The notes below the pieces were generated by a model. That model searched no databases. It was given only the letters and a program-made list of their open reading frames with translations, and was not told where the DNA came from. A stretch of DNA of 64,000 bases from Stenotrophomonas sp. 169 (GTDB lineage: Bacteria > Pseudomonadota > Gammaproteobacteria > Xanthomonadales > Xanthomonadaceae). Each line of letters starts with the position of its first letter. Position 1 is the stretch's first letter. Of this stretch, positions 29,816 through 38,526 are shown piece after piece. A program made the translations under genes and the position numbers. The DNA lies in the NCBI RefSeq assembly GCF_014621775.1, contig NZ_CP061204.1, positions 3,492,501-3,556,500 on the forward strand. The letters run 5' to 3'.

Positions 29816-30148
29816 TCAAGGCCTGTGCTGATTGGCGTTCACGCATCCATGAACGCGCGCACCGTCCCCAGCCCGCGCGGCCGCACGCTCAATCGCGTCC
29901 TTCATAGTCAGCGCCCAGACAACTACATCCACAGGCACGGTATCGCTGACCATTGATACCTCGCACACCCAAAGCTTGGCTCCTGGCACTTGATTCTCAC
30001 CTTCGGGGTATTGATTGAGGTCTCCGGGGTATTGATTCTGACCGCCCGGGTACTGATTCTGGTCCCCGGCTGCAGCCGCTGTACCTGCCACGCCGGAAAG
30101 CGCCAATGCAGCTGCCAGAAGTGTAGCGACGGTGATTGATCTGCTCAC
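29816..30148 (-). CDS. small secreted protein with NQYPG repeats
   Basis: A 110-residue precursor starting with GTG, with GAGGAAAA well placed upstream. A signal peptide (about 1-26, ending TAAAA) is followed by four 7-residue repeats: QNQYPGG, QNQYPGD, LNQYPEG, ENQVPGA. The C-terminal domain (about 55-110) has two Cys residues (KLWVCEVSM and VHGCVN) that may form a disulfide in the periplasm, around a helix AIERAAARAGDGA. I do not recognise the family. No neighbour suggests a role; it stands alone. Confidence 0.65.
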   Translation of the reverse strand: MSRSITVATLLAAALALSGVAGTAAAAGDQNQYPGGQNQYPGDLNQYPEGENQVPGAKLWVCEVSMVSDTVPVDVVVWALTMKDAIERAAARAGDGARVHGCVNANQHRP

Positions 30149-30485
30149 GATATTTTCCTCAGATTGACGAATGGGCTGCCATGCGTTGACAGCGAAACCA
30201 TCTTCGTTTGAGTCGATTCATGACGTAATAAGGAAGAGCCGTACCGGGAGTACTCGGCACTCCGCTTTCCGCGTAGGCGAAACTGCCTCGTGATGTTCCA
30301 TGAATCACGGCACCAGCCTTTTCTAGCATGCGGATGGACATGCGACCTTCGCTGACGTGTGCGCCCGATTACGCGCCGCATCGAGCGCAATTCCAGGACT
30401 TGCGACAAAGACAACAACTGGAGTGTCCCAACCCTCTGCGCGCTGGATGGTGTAATGGCACCCGCCAATGCGATCGCGCCCAAAG
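30149..30485. other. 337-base region without an intact gene; possible degenerate paralogue
   Basis: On the minus strand, about 30323-30480, an interrupted reading has residues (DTPVVVFVASPGIALDAARN to KVACPSA) that loosely match the C-terminal domain of the NQYPG protein just downstream. There is no start site or signal peptide. It may be a decayed duplicate or chance. Nothing else is seen here. Confidence 0.3.
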
Positions 30486-30514
30486 AAAAGGCCCAGGCAA
30501 TGCCCGGGCCTTTT
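30486..30514. terminator. bidirectional terminator after lpdA
   Basis: AAAAGGCCC (30486-30494) pairs with GGGCCTTTT (30506-30514), with one mismatch further in. It lies 25 bases past the lpdA stop and has a T run on the minus strand. Confidence 0.8.
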
Positions 30515-30539
30515 GATGAAGAGCAGATCTAACGAGAGA

Positions 30540-32360
30540 CTACTTCTTCTTCGGCATGTACAGATCGGTGATCGTGCCGTCGTAGATTTCAGATGCCATC
30601 GCGACCGATTCGCTGAGCGTCGGATGCGCATGGATGGTGTGGCCGATGTCCTCGGCCTCCGCACCCATCTCGATGGCCAGGCCGATTTCCGCCAGCAGGT
30701 CGCCCGCATGCACGCCGACGATGGCGCCGCCGATGATCCGATGGGTCTCTTCGTCGAAGATCAGCTTGGTGAAGCCCTCGGTGCGGCCGATGCCGATGGC
30801 CCGCCCGCTGGCGGCCCACGGGAATTTCGCCACGCCGACCTTCAGGCCCTTGGCCTTGGCTTCGGTCTCGGTCACACCCACCCACGCGATTTCCGGATTG
30901 GTGTAAGCCACCGACGGAATCACCCGCGCGACCCATTCCTTCTTGTGGCCGGCAGCCACTTCCGCCGCCAGCTTGCCTTCGTGCGTGGCCTTGTGCGCCA
31001 GCATCGGGTTGCCGACGATGTCGCCGATCGCGAAGATGTGCGGCACATTGGTGCGCATCTGCCGGTCCACCGGAATGAAGCCCCGGTCAGACACCTGCAC
31101 ACCAGCCTTGTCGGCATCGATCTTGCCGCCATTCGGCGAACGGCCCACGGCCACCAGTACGCGGTCGAAGGTGCCCTTCCGCAGCGCGGGCGTCTCACCC
31201 TCTGCGGCCGCATCGAAGGTCACGGTGATGCCGGTCTTGTCGGCGCTGACGCCAGACGCCTTGGTCTTCAGATGGACCTCGACACCCTGCTTCTTCAAGC
31301 GGTCGGCCAGCGGCTTCACCAGATCCTTGTCGGCACCCGGCATCAGCTGGTCCATGAACTCGACCACGGTGACCTTGCTGCCCAGTGCGGCATACACCGT
31401 GGCCATTTCCAAGCCGATGATGCCGCCGCCCACGACCAGCAGCGAGCCCGGTACCTCGGCCAGTTCCAGCGCGTCGGTGGAGTCCATCACGCGCGGGTCG
31501 TCCCACGGGAAGTTCGGCAGCTTCACTGCCTGCGAGCCGGCCGCGATGATGCACTGCTGGAAACGCAGCAACTGCGTGCTGCCGTCTTCGGCAGTGATCA
31601 GCAGTTCGTTGGCCGACACGAAGCGGCCCACGCCCTGCACGGTGCGCACCTTGCGCTGCTTGGCCATGCCGGCCAGGCCCTTGGTCAGCTGGCCGACGAC
31701 CTTTTCCTTGTACTGGCGCAGCTTGTCGAGGGTGATCTTCGGGGCGCCGAACTCGACACCGAAATCACCGGCGTGGGCGACTTCATCGATCACCGCAGCC
31801 GCGTGCAGCAGCGCCTTCGACGGAATGCAGCCCACGTTGAGGCAGACACCGCCCAGGCTGGTGTACCGCTCGACCAGCACCGTATCCAGACCCACATCGG
31901 CCGCGCGGAAGGCAGCCGTGTAGCCGCCGGGGCCGGAGCCCAGCACGACCATGGCGCATTCGATGTCGGCGGTCTTGCCCGAGGACAGGGCCGGCTTCGG
32001 TGCAGCCGGTTCGGCCGGCGCACGATGCGACGGCGTCACCGGCGGCTTGCTGTTCGGTGCGGCGGCGGCGGGTGCGGCGGGTGCGGCTGCCTTGGCCGGT
32101 GCAGCGGGGGCTGCGCCCTCGCCTTCGGCGTCCAGCACGACCACGATCGCGCCTTCAGACAGCGTGTCGCCCAGCTTCACCTTGATTTCCTTGACCACGC
32201 CAGCGGCCGAGGACGGCACTTCCAGCGTCGCCTTGTCCGACTCCAGGGTAAGCAGGCCCTGGTCTTTCTTCACCGTGTCGCCAACGGCGACCAGTATTTC
32301 GATCACCGGCACATCGCTGTAATCGCCGATGTCGGGAACCTTGACTTCAATCGTGGCCAT
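30540..32360 (-). CDS. lpdA: dihydrolipoyl dehydrogenase (E3) with N-terminal lipoyl domain
   Basis: A 606-residue flavoprotein that reoxidises the lipoyl groups of pyruvate dehydrogenase. An N-terminal lipoyl domain (about 1-80, DKATLEVP with the lipoylated Lys) and an Ala/Pro linker (about 80-125) precede the E3 core. The core has an FAD-binding fold (VVLGSGPGGYTAAFRAAD), the redox disulfide in GGVCLNVGCIPSK, and an NAD domain (LVVGGGIIGLEMATVY). The extra lipoyl domain is known for E3 in some beta- and gammaproteobacteria. The start with AAGGA seven bases upstream is preferred over one five codons earlier. It lies 107 bases after aceF. Confidence 0.96.
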   Translation of the reverse strand: MATIEVKVPDIGDYSDVPVIEILVAVGDTVKKDQGLLTLESDKATLEVPSSAAGVVKEIKVKLGDTLSEGAIVVVLDAEGEGAAPAAPAKAAAPAAPAAAAPNSKPPVTPSHRAPAEPAAPKPALSSGKTADIECAMVVLGSGPGGYTAAFRAADVGLDTVLVERYTSLGGVCLNVGCIPSKALLHAAAVIDEVAHAGDFGVEFGAPKITLDKLRQYKEKVVGQLTKGLAGMAKQRKVRTVQGVGRFVSANELLITAEDGSTQLLRFQQCIIAAGSQAVKLPNFPWDDPRVMDSTDALELAEVPGSLLVVGGGIIGLEMATVYAALGSKVTVVEFMDQLMPGADKDLVKPLADRLKKQGVEVHLKTKASGVSADKTGITVTFDAAAEGETPALRKGTFDRVLVAVGRSPNGGKIDADKAGVQVSDRGFIPVDRQMRTNVPHIFAIGDIVGNPMLAHKATHEGKLAAEVAAGHKKEWVARVIPSVAYTNPEIAWVGVTETEAKAKGLKVGVAKFPWAASGRAIGIGRTEGFTKLIFDEETHRIIGGAIVGVHAGDLLAEIGLAIEMGAEAEDIGHTIHAHPTLSESVAMASEIYDGTITDLYMPKKK

Positions 32361-32467
32361 GGTGGTTTCCTTCATGCCCGCGCGGGAAGGCCGGCGGGCG
32401 TCTGCTGCAGTTCGTCACGCGGCCGCGCGCATCGCGGCGGCCACACGGAGGGGGCTTGCGGGCTCGA

Positions 32468-34198
32468 TCAGAGCAGCACGCGGCGCATGTCGGCCAGCAC
32501 CTGCGACAGGTACGTGGTGAAGCGGGCGGCCAGTGCGCCATCGATGACGCGGTGGTCGTAGCTCAGCGACAGCGGCAGCATCAGCTTGGGCGCGAATTCC
32601 TTGCCGTTCCAGACCGGCTGGATCGACGACTTGGACACACCCAGGATGGCCACTTCCGGCGCGTTGACGATCGGGGTGAACGCCGTGCCGCCGATGCCGC
32701 CCAGCGAGCTGATCGAGAAGCAGCCGCCGCTCATGTCGGCCGGGCCGAGCTTGCCGTCACGTGCCTTCTTGGCCAGTTCGCCGGATTCCTGCGCGATCTG
32801 CACCACACCCTTCTTGTCGACGTCACGCACCACCGGCACGACCAGGCCGTTCGGGGTGTCAGCGGCGAAACCGATGTTGAAGTACTTCTTCAGGGTCAGG
32901 TTCTCGCCGCTGGCATCCAGCGAGGCATTGAACTCCGGGAATTTCTTCAGCGCCGCAGCACTGGCCTTGACCAGGAAGGCGAGCATGGTCAGCTTGATGC
33001 CGGCCTTCTCGTTTTCCTTGTTCAGGGCCACGCGCAGGGCTTCCAGATCGGTGATGTCGGCCTGCTCGAACTGGGTGACATGCGGGATCATCGCCCAGTT
33101 GCGGGCCAGGTTCGCGCCGGAGATCTTCTTGATGCGCGACAGCGGCTGGACTTCAACCTCGCCGAACTTGCTGAAGTCGACCTTCGGCCAGGGCAGCAGG
33201 TTGAGCCCACCACCGGCGGCGGCCGGTGCAGCGGCGCCGGCAGCAGTACCGCCGGTCAACGCGGCCTTGACGAACTTCTGCACGTCGCCCTTGGTGATGC
33301 GCCCACCCTTCTCGGTGCCGCTGATCTGCAGCAGGTCCACACCCAGTTCACGGGCGAACACGCGTACCGCCGGGGTGGCGTAAGGCACCTTGGCCGGCAG
33401 CACACTGTCGGCATTGAACTGCACCGGCGGGCTGGTCGGCGCACCGGCAGACGGCGCGCTGGCCATTTCCCGCTGGGCCAGCTTGTCCGGCTGTGCCGAC
33501 ACCGCCACCGGTTCCACCTTGGTGGCGGTTTCGGCGGCTTCGTTGGTGGCGGCATTGGCCTGGGTCGGAGCCGGCGCAGCGCTGGCAGCGCCTTCGGCTT
33601 CAATGATCGCCACGACCTTGCCCTGCGACAGGTTGTCGCCGACCTTGACCTTGATTTCCTTGACCACGCCGGCGACCGACGACGGGACTTCCATCGTCGC
33701 CTTGTCGCTTTCCAGCGTCACCAGGCCCTGGTCCTTCTTCACCGTATCGCCCACGGCCACCAGGATCTCGATGACCGGGATATCCGAATAATCACCAATG
33801 TCCGGCACCAGCGCTTCAACGGCACCACCGCTGGCAGCGGGTGCGGGCGCAGCGGCCTGCGCGCTTTCAGCAGCAGCCGGGGCAGCGCTCTTGGCCGGCG
33901 CCGGCGCGGCAGCAGCCTGTGCAGGGGCGGCCTTGGCAGCCGGGGCGGTATCGCCTTCCGCCACTTCGATCAGCGCCACGACCTTGCCCTCGGACAGGTT
34001 GTCGCCGACCTTCACCTTGATTTCCTTGACGACACCGGCCACCGACGAGGGGACTTCCATCGTGGCCTTGTCACTTTCGAGCGTGACCAGTCCCTGGTCC
34101 TTCTTGACCGTGTCGCCGACGGCGACCAGCACCTCGATTACCGGGATATCGCTGTAGTCACCGATATCGGGGACGAGGGCTTCCTTGATTTCGGCCAT
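32468..34198 (-). CDS. aceF: dihydrolipoyllysine acetyltransferase (E2) of pyruvate dehydrogenase
   Basis: A 576-residue E2. Two lipoyl domains lie at about 1-80 (Lys44 in LESDKATMEV) and 127-205, nearly identical, joined by Ala/Pro-rich linkers. Next come a peripheral-subunit-binding domain (VRVFARELGVDLLQI, TKGDVQKFV) and the catalytic domain, with the active-site His in SLSYDHRVIDG. The start has GGAG eight bases upstream. It lies before lpdA on the same strand; the E1 gene aceE is not in the window. A possible promoter is at 34236-34265. Confidence 0.97.
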   Translation of the reverse strand: MAEIKEALVPDIGDYSDIPVIEVLVAVGDTVKKDQGLVTLESDKATMEVPSSVAGVVKEIKVKVGDNLSEGKVVALIEVAEGDTAPAAKAAPAQAAAAPAPAKSAAPAAAESAQAAAPAPAASGGAVEALVPDIGDYSDIPVIEILVAVGDTVKKDQGLVTLESDKATMEVPSSVAGVVKEIKVKVGDNLSQGKVVAIIEAEGAASAAPAPTQANAATNEAAETATKVEPVAVSAQPDKLAQREMASAPSAGAPTSPPVQFNADSVLPAKVPYATPAVRVFARELGVDLLQISGTEKGGRITKGDVQKFVKAALTGGTAAGAAAPAAAGGGLNLLPWPKVDFSKFGEVEVQPLSRIKKISGANLARNWAMIPHVTQFEQADITDLEALRVALNKENEKAGIKLTMLAFLVKASAAALKKFPEFNASLDASGENLTLKKYFNIGFAADTPNGLVVPVVRDVDKKGVVQIAQESGELAKKARDGKLGPADMSGGCFSISSLGGIGGTAFTPIVNAPEVAILGVSKSSIQPVWNGKEFAPKLMLPLSLSYDHRVIDGALAARFTTYLSQVLADMRRVLL

Positions 34199-34235
34199 GG
34201 GGATAACTCCGGCAATCTGGTGTAGGGAATCCTCT

Positions 34236-34265
34236 ATTGTGCGGCCAGCACGCCCCCCTCGCCAA
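34236..34265 (-). promoter_or_regulatory. possible promoter of aceF-lpdA
   Basis: On the minus strand TTGGCG (34265-34260) and CACAAT (34241-34236) are 18 bases apart, upstream of the aceF leader. The match to consensus is moderate. Confidence 0.35.
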
Positions 34266-34439
34266 CCGTTGATGGCGTTTTCAGTCCGCACTGTCCCGGG
34301 ACACGCTGTTGTGCCTACGCCGTTGCGTTGTGGCGACACGCTGCACGGTGTCACCAGTCGGTGGCGTACTGTCCGCATCGAGCCAGTCGACCAATGCCCT
34401 GACGTCGTCGTTTTCGATGCTCGCCTGGGCCAAGCCGCG

Positions 34440-34955
34440 CTACCGCAGGGCGTCGGCCACGGGATGCCAGGCCTGCTGCAGTGCGCCCAGCGAGGCGGCC
34501 GCATTGGCGGGACTGGTCGATGGCAAGGCCAACACCGGCACCTGCGGATTCCCACCGACCGGCACGATGAAGCGCAGGAACGCGCGGTGGGCCGCAGCGC
34601 CGTTGCACGCGATCAGCCGCAGATCGCGCAGTGCCGCCACGGCCGGCCCCAGCGCGTTGGGCACTTCACTGCCGCGCACGATGTCCGCATCCAGGCTGCC
34701 CCGGCGTCGACACTCCCCGATCACGTCCCATACGCCGATGCCCGCTTTGTGCAGCTGCTGCAGCCTTTGCGGGTAGGGCGCGGAAGGCTCGACACCCGCC
34801 AACAGCGCCATCAGGGGCCAGAAACGGTTGCGTGGATGGGCGTAGTACTGCGCCTGGCGCAGGGACGCTAGGCCGGGCATCGAACCGAGCACCAGCACCC
34901 GGCAATCCGCCCCGATCTGCGCGGACAGGCCGGTACAGACGTCGATTTCAATCAC
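34440..34955 (-). CDS. DNA-deoxyinosine glycosylase (UDG superfamily, HDG type)
   Basis: A 171-residue protein of the uracil-DNA glycosylase superfamily. The motif LVLGSMPGLASLRQAQYYAH followed by PRNRFWPLMA is the mark of hypoxanthine-DNA glycosylases, which remove deaminated adenine in repair. A second motif near the C-terminus (VLALPSTSPANA) places the minor-groove loop. The start chosen is GTG at 34955, preceded by GGTGGA; an ATG 14 codons upstream (34997) is possible. It lies 241 bases before aceF and may be a separate unit. Confidence 0.85.
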   Translation of the reverse strand: MIEIDVCTGLSAQIGADCRVLVLGSMPGLASLRQAQYYAHPRNRFWPLMALLAGVEPSAPYPQRLQQLHKAGIGVWDVIGECRRRGSLDADIVRGSEVPNALGPAVAALRDLRLIACNGAAAHRAFLRFIVPVGGNPQVPVLALPSTSPANAAASLGALQQAWHPVADALR

Positions 34956-35057
34956 ATTTCCACCATCTGCATGAACTGAATTGACTGCCGAAAACACGGA
35001 ATTGCAAGGCTGTACGCGACTTGGCTGAACGCATCCAACTATTTTTTAACGTCCGTA

Positions 35058-35072
35058 GGAATTGATTCATGT
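35058..35072 (+). promoter_or_regulatory. conserved 15-mer upstream of OmpW gene 1
   Basis: GGAATTGATTCATGT lies 83 bases before the start. A 14-of-15 match lies at the same distance before the second OmpW gene. It is likely part of the promoter or an operator; its regulator is unknown. Confidence 0.5.
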
Positions 35073-35140
35073 GCGGAGGAATACGTTGATGCCCACCCCG
35101 CCACGGGGGCCTTGTAACAGTAATCGAAGGAGATACCCCC

Positions 35141-35818
35141 ATGCGTAAGATCAATATCCTGACCCTGTCCCTGCTGACCAGCGCCGCTTTTGCACCGGCC
35201 GCGTTCGCGCAGGACTACACCACCACGGCTGCACCGGCAGACAGCAGCTACTCCACGGGCACCGACACTGCATCGGGCAAGCATTTCGCCGTTGTCGGCG
35301 GTGTCGCCCTGCTGCAGCCGAAGAATGACCCGATCGACGGCATCCGCAAGTTCGATGGTGGCCCGGCGCCGACCCTGAGCCTGAGCTACTACATCAACGA
35401 CAACTGGGCCGTTGAACTGTGGGGCGCAGCAGACAAGTTCAACCACCGCGTGCGCGGCGTCGGCAACGAACGCCTGGGCACGGTCGAACAGCAGCCGATC
35501 GCGCTGAGCGGCCAGTACCACTTCGGCCTGGCGGACAACGTGTTCCGTCCGTTCGTGGGCGTGGGTTACTACGAGTCGAACTTCAGCAATGAAGACCTGG
35601 TCGCACCGGGCGTCACCCAGCACATCGGGCTGGAAACCGCCAAGGGCGCCATCGGCACCGTCGGCGTTGACATGAACATCAATTCCACCTGGTTTGCCCG
35701 TGCGGATGCGCGTTACATGCACTCCCGTCCGGAAGTGAAGGTGGGCGGCCAGGGCACCGGCGCGGATGCCAAGCTGGATCCGTGGACCGTCGGCTTCGGT
35801 ATCGGCGCACGCTTCTAA
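35141..35818 (+). CDS. OmpW family outer-membrane protein, copy 1
   Basis: A 225-residue precursor. A signal peptide (about 1-23, ending PAAFA) is followed by an 8-stranded barrel with OmpW-family features (SLSYYINDNWAVELWGA, GVDMNINSTWFARADARY) and a C-terminal Phe (GFGIGARF). OmpW proteins form small channels for hydrophobic compounds and respond to stress. The start has GAAGGAG about eight bases upstream. The next gene is a paralogue, with most of the mature barrel identical. Confidence 0.92.
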   Translation: MRKINILTLSLLTSAAFAPAAFAQDYTTTAAPADSSYSTGTDTASGKHFAVVGGVALLQPKNDPIDGIRKFDGGPAPTLSLSYYINDNWAVELWGAADKFNHRVRGVGNERLGTVEQQPIALSGQYHFGLADNVFRPFVGVGYYESNFSNEDLVAPGVTQHIGLETAKGAIGTVGVDMNINSTWFARADARYMHSRPEVKVGGQGTGADAKLDPWTVGFGIGARF

Positions 35819-35845
35819 GCGTCACGGTAGTAAAGCGTCATAACG

Positions 35846-35876
35846 CAACGGACCCTTCGGGGTCCGTTGTCGTTTC
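35846..35876 (+). terminator. rho-independent terminator with TTCG loop, OmpW gene 1
   Basis: A 10-bp stem (35846-35855 with 35860-35869) closes a TTCG tetraloop and is followed by TCGTTTCT. The same design and flanks recur after the paralogue. Confidence 0.85.
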
Positions 35877-35986
35877 TGACATGTCACCCGCGACGCATAG
35901 CCATATACGTCATATATCAAAAACCCTGCAGCGCAAGGGCTTTGACCCCTGCATGCGGTACGGGGAACGAAAATTTAATCCTCCTT

Positions 35987-36001
35987 GGAATCGATTCATG
36001 T
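35987..36001 (+). promoter_or_regulatory. conserved 15-mer upstream of OmpW gene 2
   Basis: GGAATCGATTCATGT lies 86 bases before the second OmpW start and differs at one base from the element at 35058-35072. Confidence 0.5.
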
Positions 36002-36072
36002 TGCGCGGCTTACCGTTTTCGCCGCGCCCCGCAGAAGGGGGCTCACCCACTTCCAGATTCAGGAGCTACCCC

Positions 36073-36756
36073 ATGCGATCCATCACCACCCTGCCGCTAT
36101 CCCTGCTGATCAGCGCCGCCCTGGCCCCTGCGGCGTTTGCCCAGAGCCCGTCGACCACGGTCGAGCGCCCGGCCGGCACCGACGCTGTCGCCGCCAATGA
36201 AACCGCGTCCGGCAAGCACTTCGCCGTCGTCGGCGGCATTGCGCTGCTGCAGCCGAAGAATGACGCCGTCAAGGGCGTTTCGCAGAAGACGGATGGCGGC
36301 TCGGCGCCGACCATCAGCCTCAGCTATTACGTCAATGACAATTGGGCCGTTGAACTGTGGGGTGCTGCCGACAAGTTCGACCACACCGTGAAGGGTCCGG
36401 CCGGCACGCGCATCGGTACGCTGCAGCAGCAGCCGATCGCACTGAGCGGCCAGTACCACTTCGGCCAGGCCGACAACGTGTTCCGTCCGTTCGTGGGCGT
36501 GGGCTACTTCGAGTCGAACTACAGCAATGAAAAGCTCGCCGTGCCGGGTGCTGTCGGCCACGTCGGCCTGGAGACCGCCAAGGGTGCGATGGGCACCGTC
36601 GGCGTCGACATGAACATCAACTCCACCTGGTTCGCCCGCGCGGATGCGCGCTACCTGAATGCCCGCTCGAAGGTCACCGAGAGCGGCGTGGACAGCGGCC
36701 GCAAGGCCAAGATGGATCCGTGGACCGTCGGCTTCGGCATCGGCGCACGCTTCTAA
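36073..36756 (+). CDS. OmpW family outer-membrane protein, copy 2
   Basis: A 227-residue paralogue of the preceding gene. The signal peptide (about 1-23, ending PAAFA) and the start of the mature protein differ, but the barrel strands are largely identical (GKHFAVVGGIALLQPKND, NDNWAVELWGAADKF, DPWTVGFGIGARF). AGGAG lies eight bases before the ATG; a longer upstream frame has no such site. The divergence is concentrated in presumed surface loops, as expected for exposed parts. Confidence 0.92.
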   Translation: MRSITTLPLSLLISAALAPAAFAQSPSTTVERPAGTDAVAANETASGKHFAVVGGIALLQPKNDAVKGVSQKTDGGSAPTISLSYYVNDNWAVELWGAADKFDHTVKGPAGTRIGTLQQQPIALSGQYHFGQADNVFRPFVGVGYFESNYSNEKLAVPGAVGHVGLETAKGAMGTVGVDMNINSTWFARADARYLNARSKVTESGVDSGRKAKMDPWTVGFGIGARF

Positions 36757-36783
36757 GCCTCCCTGCCAGACAGCGTCGCAACG

Positions 36784-36812
36784 CAACGGGCCTTTCGGGG
36801 CCCGTTGTCGTT
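36784..36812 (+). terminator. rho-independent terminator, OmpW gene 2
   Basis: CAACGGGCC (36784-36792) pairs with GGCCCGTTG (36799-36807) and is followed by TCGTTTC. It is homologous to the terminator at 35846-35876. Confidence 0.8.
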
Positions 36813-36970
36813 TCTGCGGCATGACGCGTCAAGGGCACCGGACCCCATGCGCCACTCTCACGCGTATGCGCACCGCGTACAGGCCCTGTCTGTCGGATGG
36901 GAGGTTTCTGCCACCGCCGGTGCGCTAGGCTCGCACCACCAAGGCGGAGCGCAGGCAAGGTCACCCGATC

Positions 36971-38526
36971 ATGTTCGATGTGCTGGTGGTGGGCGGCGGC
37001 ATAAATGGCGTGGGCATTGCCCGTGACGCTGCCGGCCGCGGACTGAAGGTGGCGCTGTGCGAACAGCACGATCTGGCGGCCCACACCTCCAGTGCCAGCT
37101 CGAAGCTGATCCATGGCGGCCTGCGTTACCTCGAACACCGCGCATTCGGCATGGTCCGCAAGGCGCTGGCCGAACGCCAGGTGCTGATGCGTCTCGCGCC
37201 GCATCTGGTCCATCCCCTGCCCTTCGTGCTGCCCCACGAGCCGCACCTGCGTCCTGCGTGGATGATCCGTCTGGGGTTGATGGTGTACGACCGTCTGGCT
37301 CCGCGCTGGGATACGTTGCCACGGTCGCGGCGCGTCCCTCTGCGCGGCACTGCCCTCTGCGCGGCACTGCCCTCGGCGCGCCGCTTCGCGACAGCGTCAC
37401 CCGGGGCTTCCTGTATGCCGACGCGCAGGTCGCCGACGCACGGCTTGTCGTACTGAACGCGCTGGATGCCCACGAACGCGGGGCGTGCATCTGGACCCGT
37501 ACCACCTGCCTGCAGGCCTGGCGCGAACCCAGTGGATGGTGCGTCGATCTTCGCGACGAGCGCGGTCAGCTGCATAGCGTGCAGGCCCGCATGCTGGTCA
37601 ATGCCACCGGCCCTTGGGCCTCGCGCTTCACCGAGGACATCAGCCTCAGTCGCAGCACGCCGCTACGGCTGGTGCAGGGCAGCCATATCGTGGTGCCGGC
37701 GCTGCATGACCATGGCCATGCGTACCTGCTGCAGCAGCCGGACGGGCGCATCGTGTTCGTCGTTCCGTTCGAAGATCTCTTCAGCCTGATCGGCACCACC
37801 GACGTCGATTTCGACGAAGACCCGGCGCGTGTGCGGATAGACCCGGCGCAGCGTGACTACCTGTGCGCGGCGGTCAACCGCAGCTTCCGGCGGCAGATCG
37901 GTGCAGACGATGTCCTGTGGAGTTTCAGCGGTGTGCGGCCCTTGCTGGATGATGCGCATGCCGCTGCCAGTGCAGTGACGCGTGACTATCGCCTGGACCT
38001 GGATGTCGAAGGCGCTCCCCTGCTCAACGTGCTGGGCGGCAAGCTGACCACGTTCCGCCGCTTGGCCGAAGAGGCGGTGGACCTGCTGGTGCATGAAGCC
38101 GGTACGAGTGCGCCGGCATGGACCGCAGAGGGGCCCGTGTTGCCTGGCGGCGACCTTGGCACGCCGGCCCAGGTGAGGCACTGGTTGGCCACCCGCTGGC
38201 CGTGGCTGCCAGCGCCTTTGGCTGCACGCTGGGCGCGCAGCTATGGCAGCCGCGCGGCACGCATCCTCGGCAACGCGGAATCGCTGGACGCGCTCGGCAC
38301 GCACTTCGGTGCGGATCTGCATGAAGCCGAGGCCGAGTACCTGTATCTGCATGAGTGGGTCCGCCACGTGGACGATCTGCTGTGGCGACGCACGCTGCTC
38401 GGGCTGTCGCTGGATGCCGTGCAGCAGCACGACGTGGCGCAGTGGCTGGCCGCCCGCGTGGCGCGCGACCCCACACCCGCACCTCGCTTCGACGTCCCCA
38501 GCCCGACGACAAGGAGCACGCCATGA
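36971..38526 (+). pseudogene. glpD: glycerol-3-phosphate dehydrogenase, frameshifted by a 17-bp duplication
   Basis: The first frame (36971-37456) gives the FAD-binding N-terminus (VLVVGGGINGVGIARDAAGR, SSKLIHGGLRYLE) and then runs into nonsense after VPLRGTAL. The rest of GlpD continues in another frame to 38526 (RGFLYADAQVADARLVVLNA, NATGPWA, LIGTTDVDF, VLGGKLTTFRRL). The break coincides with an exact 17-bp tandem duplication at 37336-37369. Deleting one copy restores one open frame of about 512 residues, the usual GlpD length. GlpD oxidises glycerol-3-phosphate to DHAP at the membrane. The stop overlaps the glpF start (ATGA). Confidence 0.9.
37336..37369 (+). repeat. 17-bp perfect tandem duplication inside glpD
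   Basis: CCCTCTGCGCGGCACTG occurs twice back to back (37336-37352, 37353-37369), followed by CCCTC of a partial third copy. Seventeen is not a multiple of three, so the extra copy shifts the frame. Confidence 0.97.

Noticed and set aside
29636..29956. Plus-strand open frame overlapping the NQYPG gene
   Set aside because: It begins inside terminator flank sequence and lies opposite a gene with a signal peptide and a good ribosome-binding site.
32468..34555. N-terminal extension of AceF to 34555
   Set aside because: The added residues do not resemble any lipoyl or signal sequence, and the ATG at 34198 has a good ribosome-binding site.
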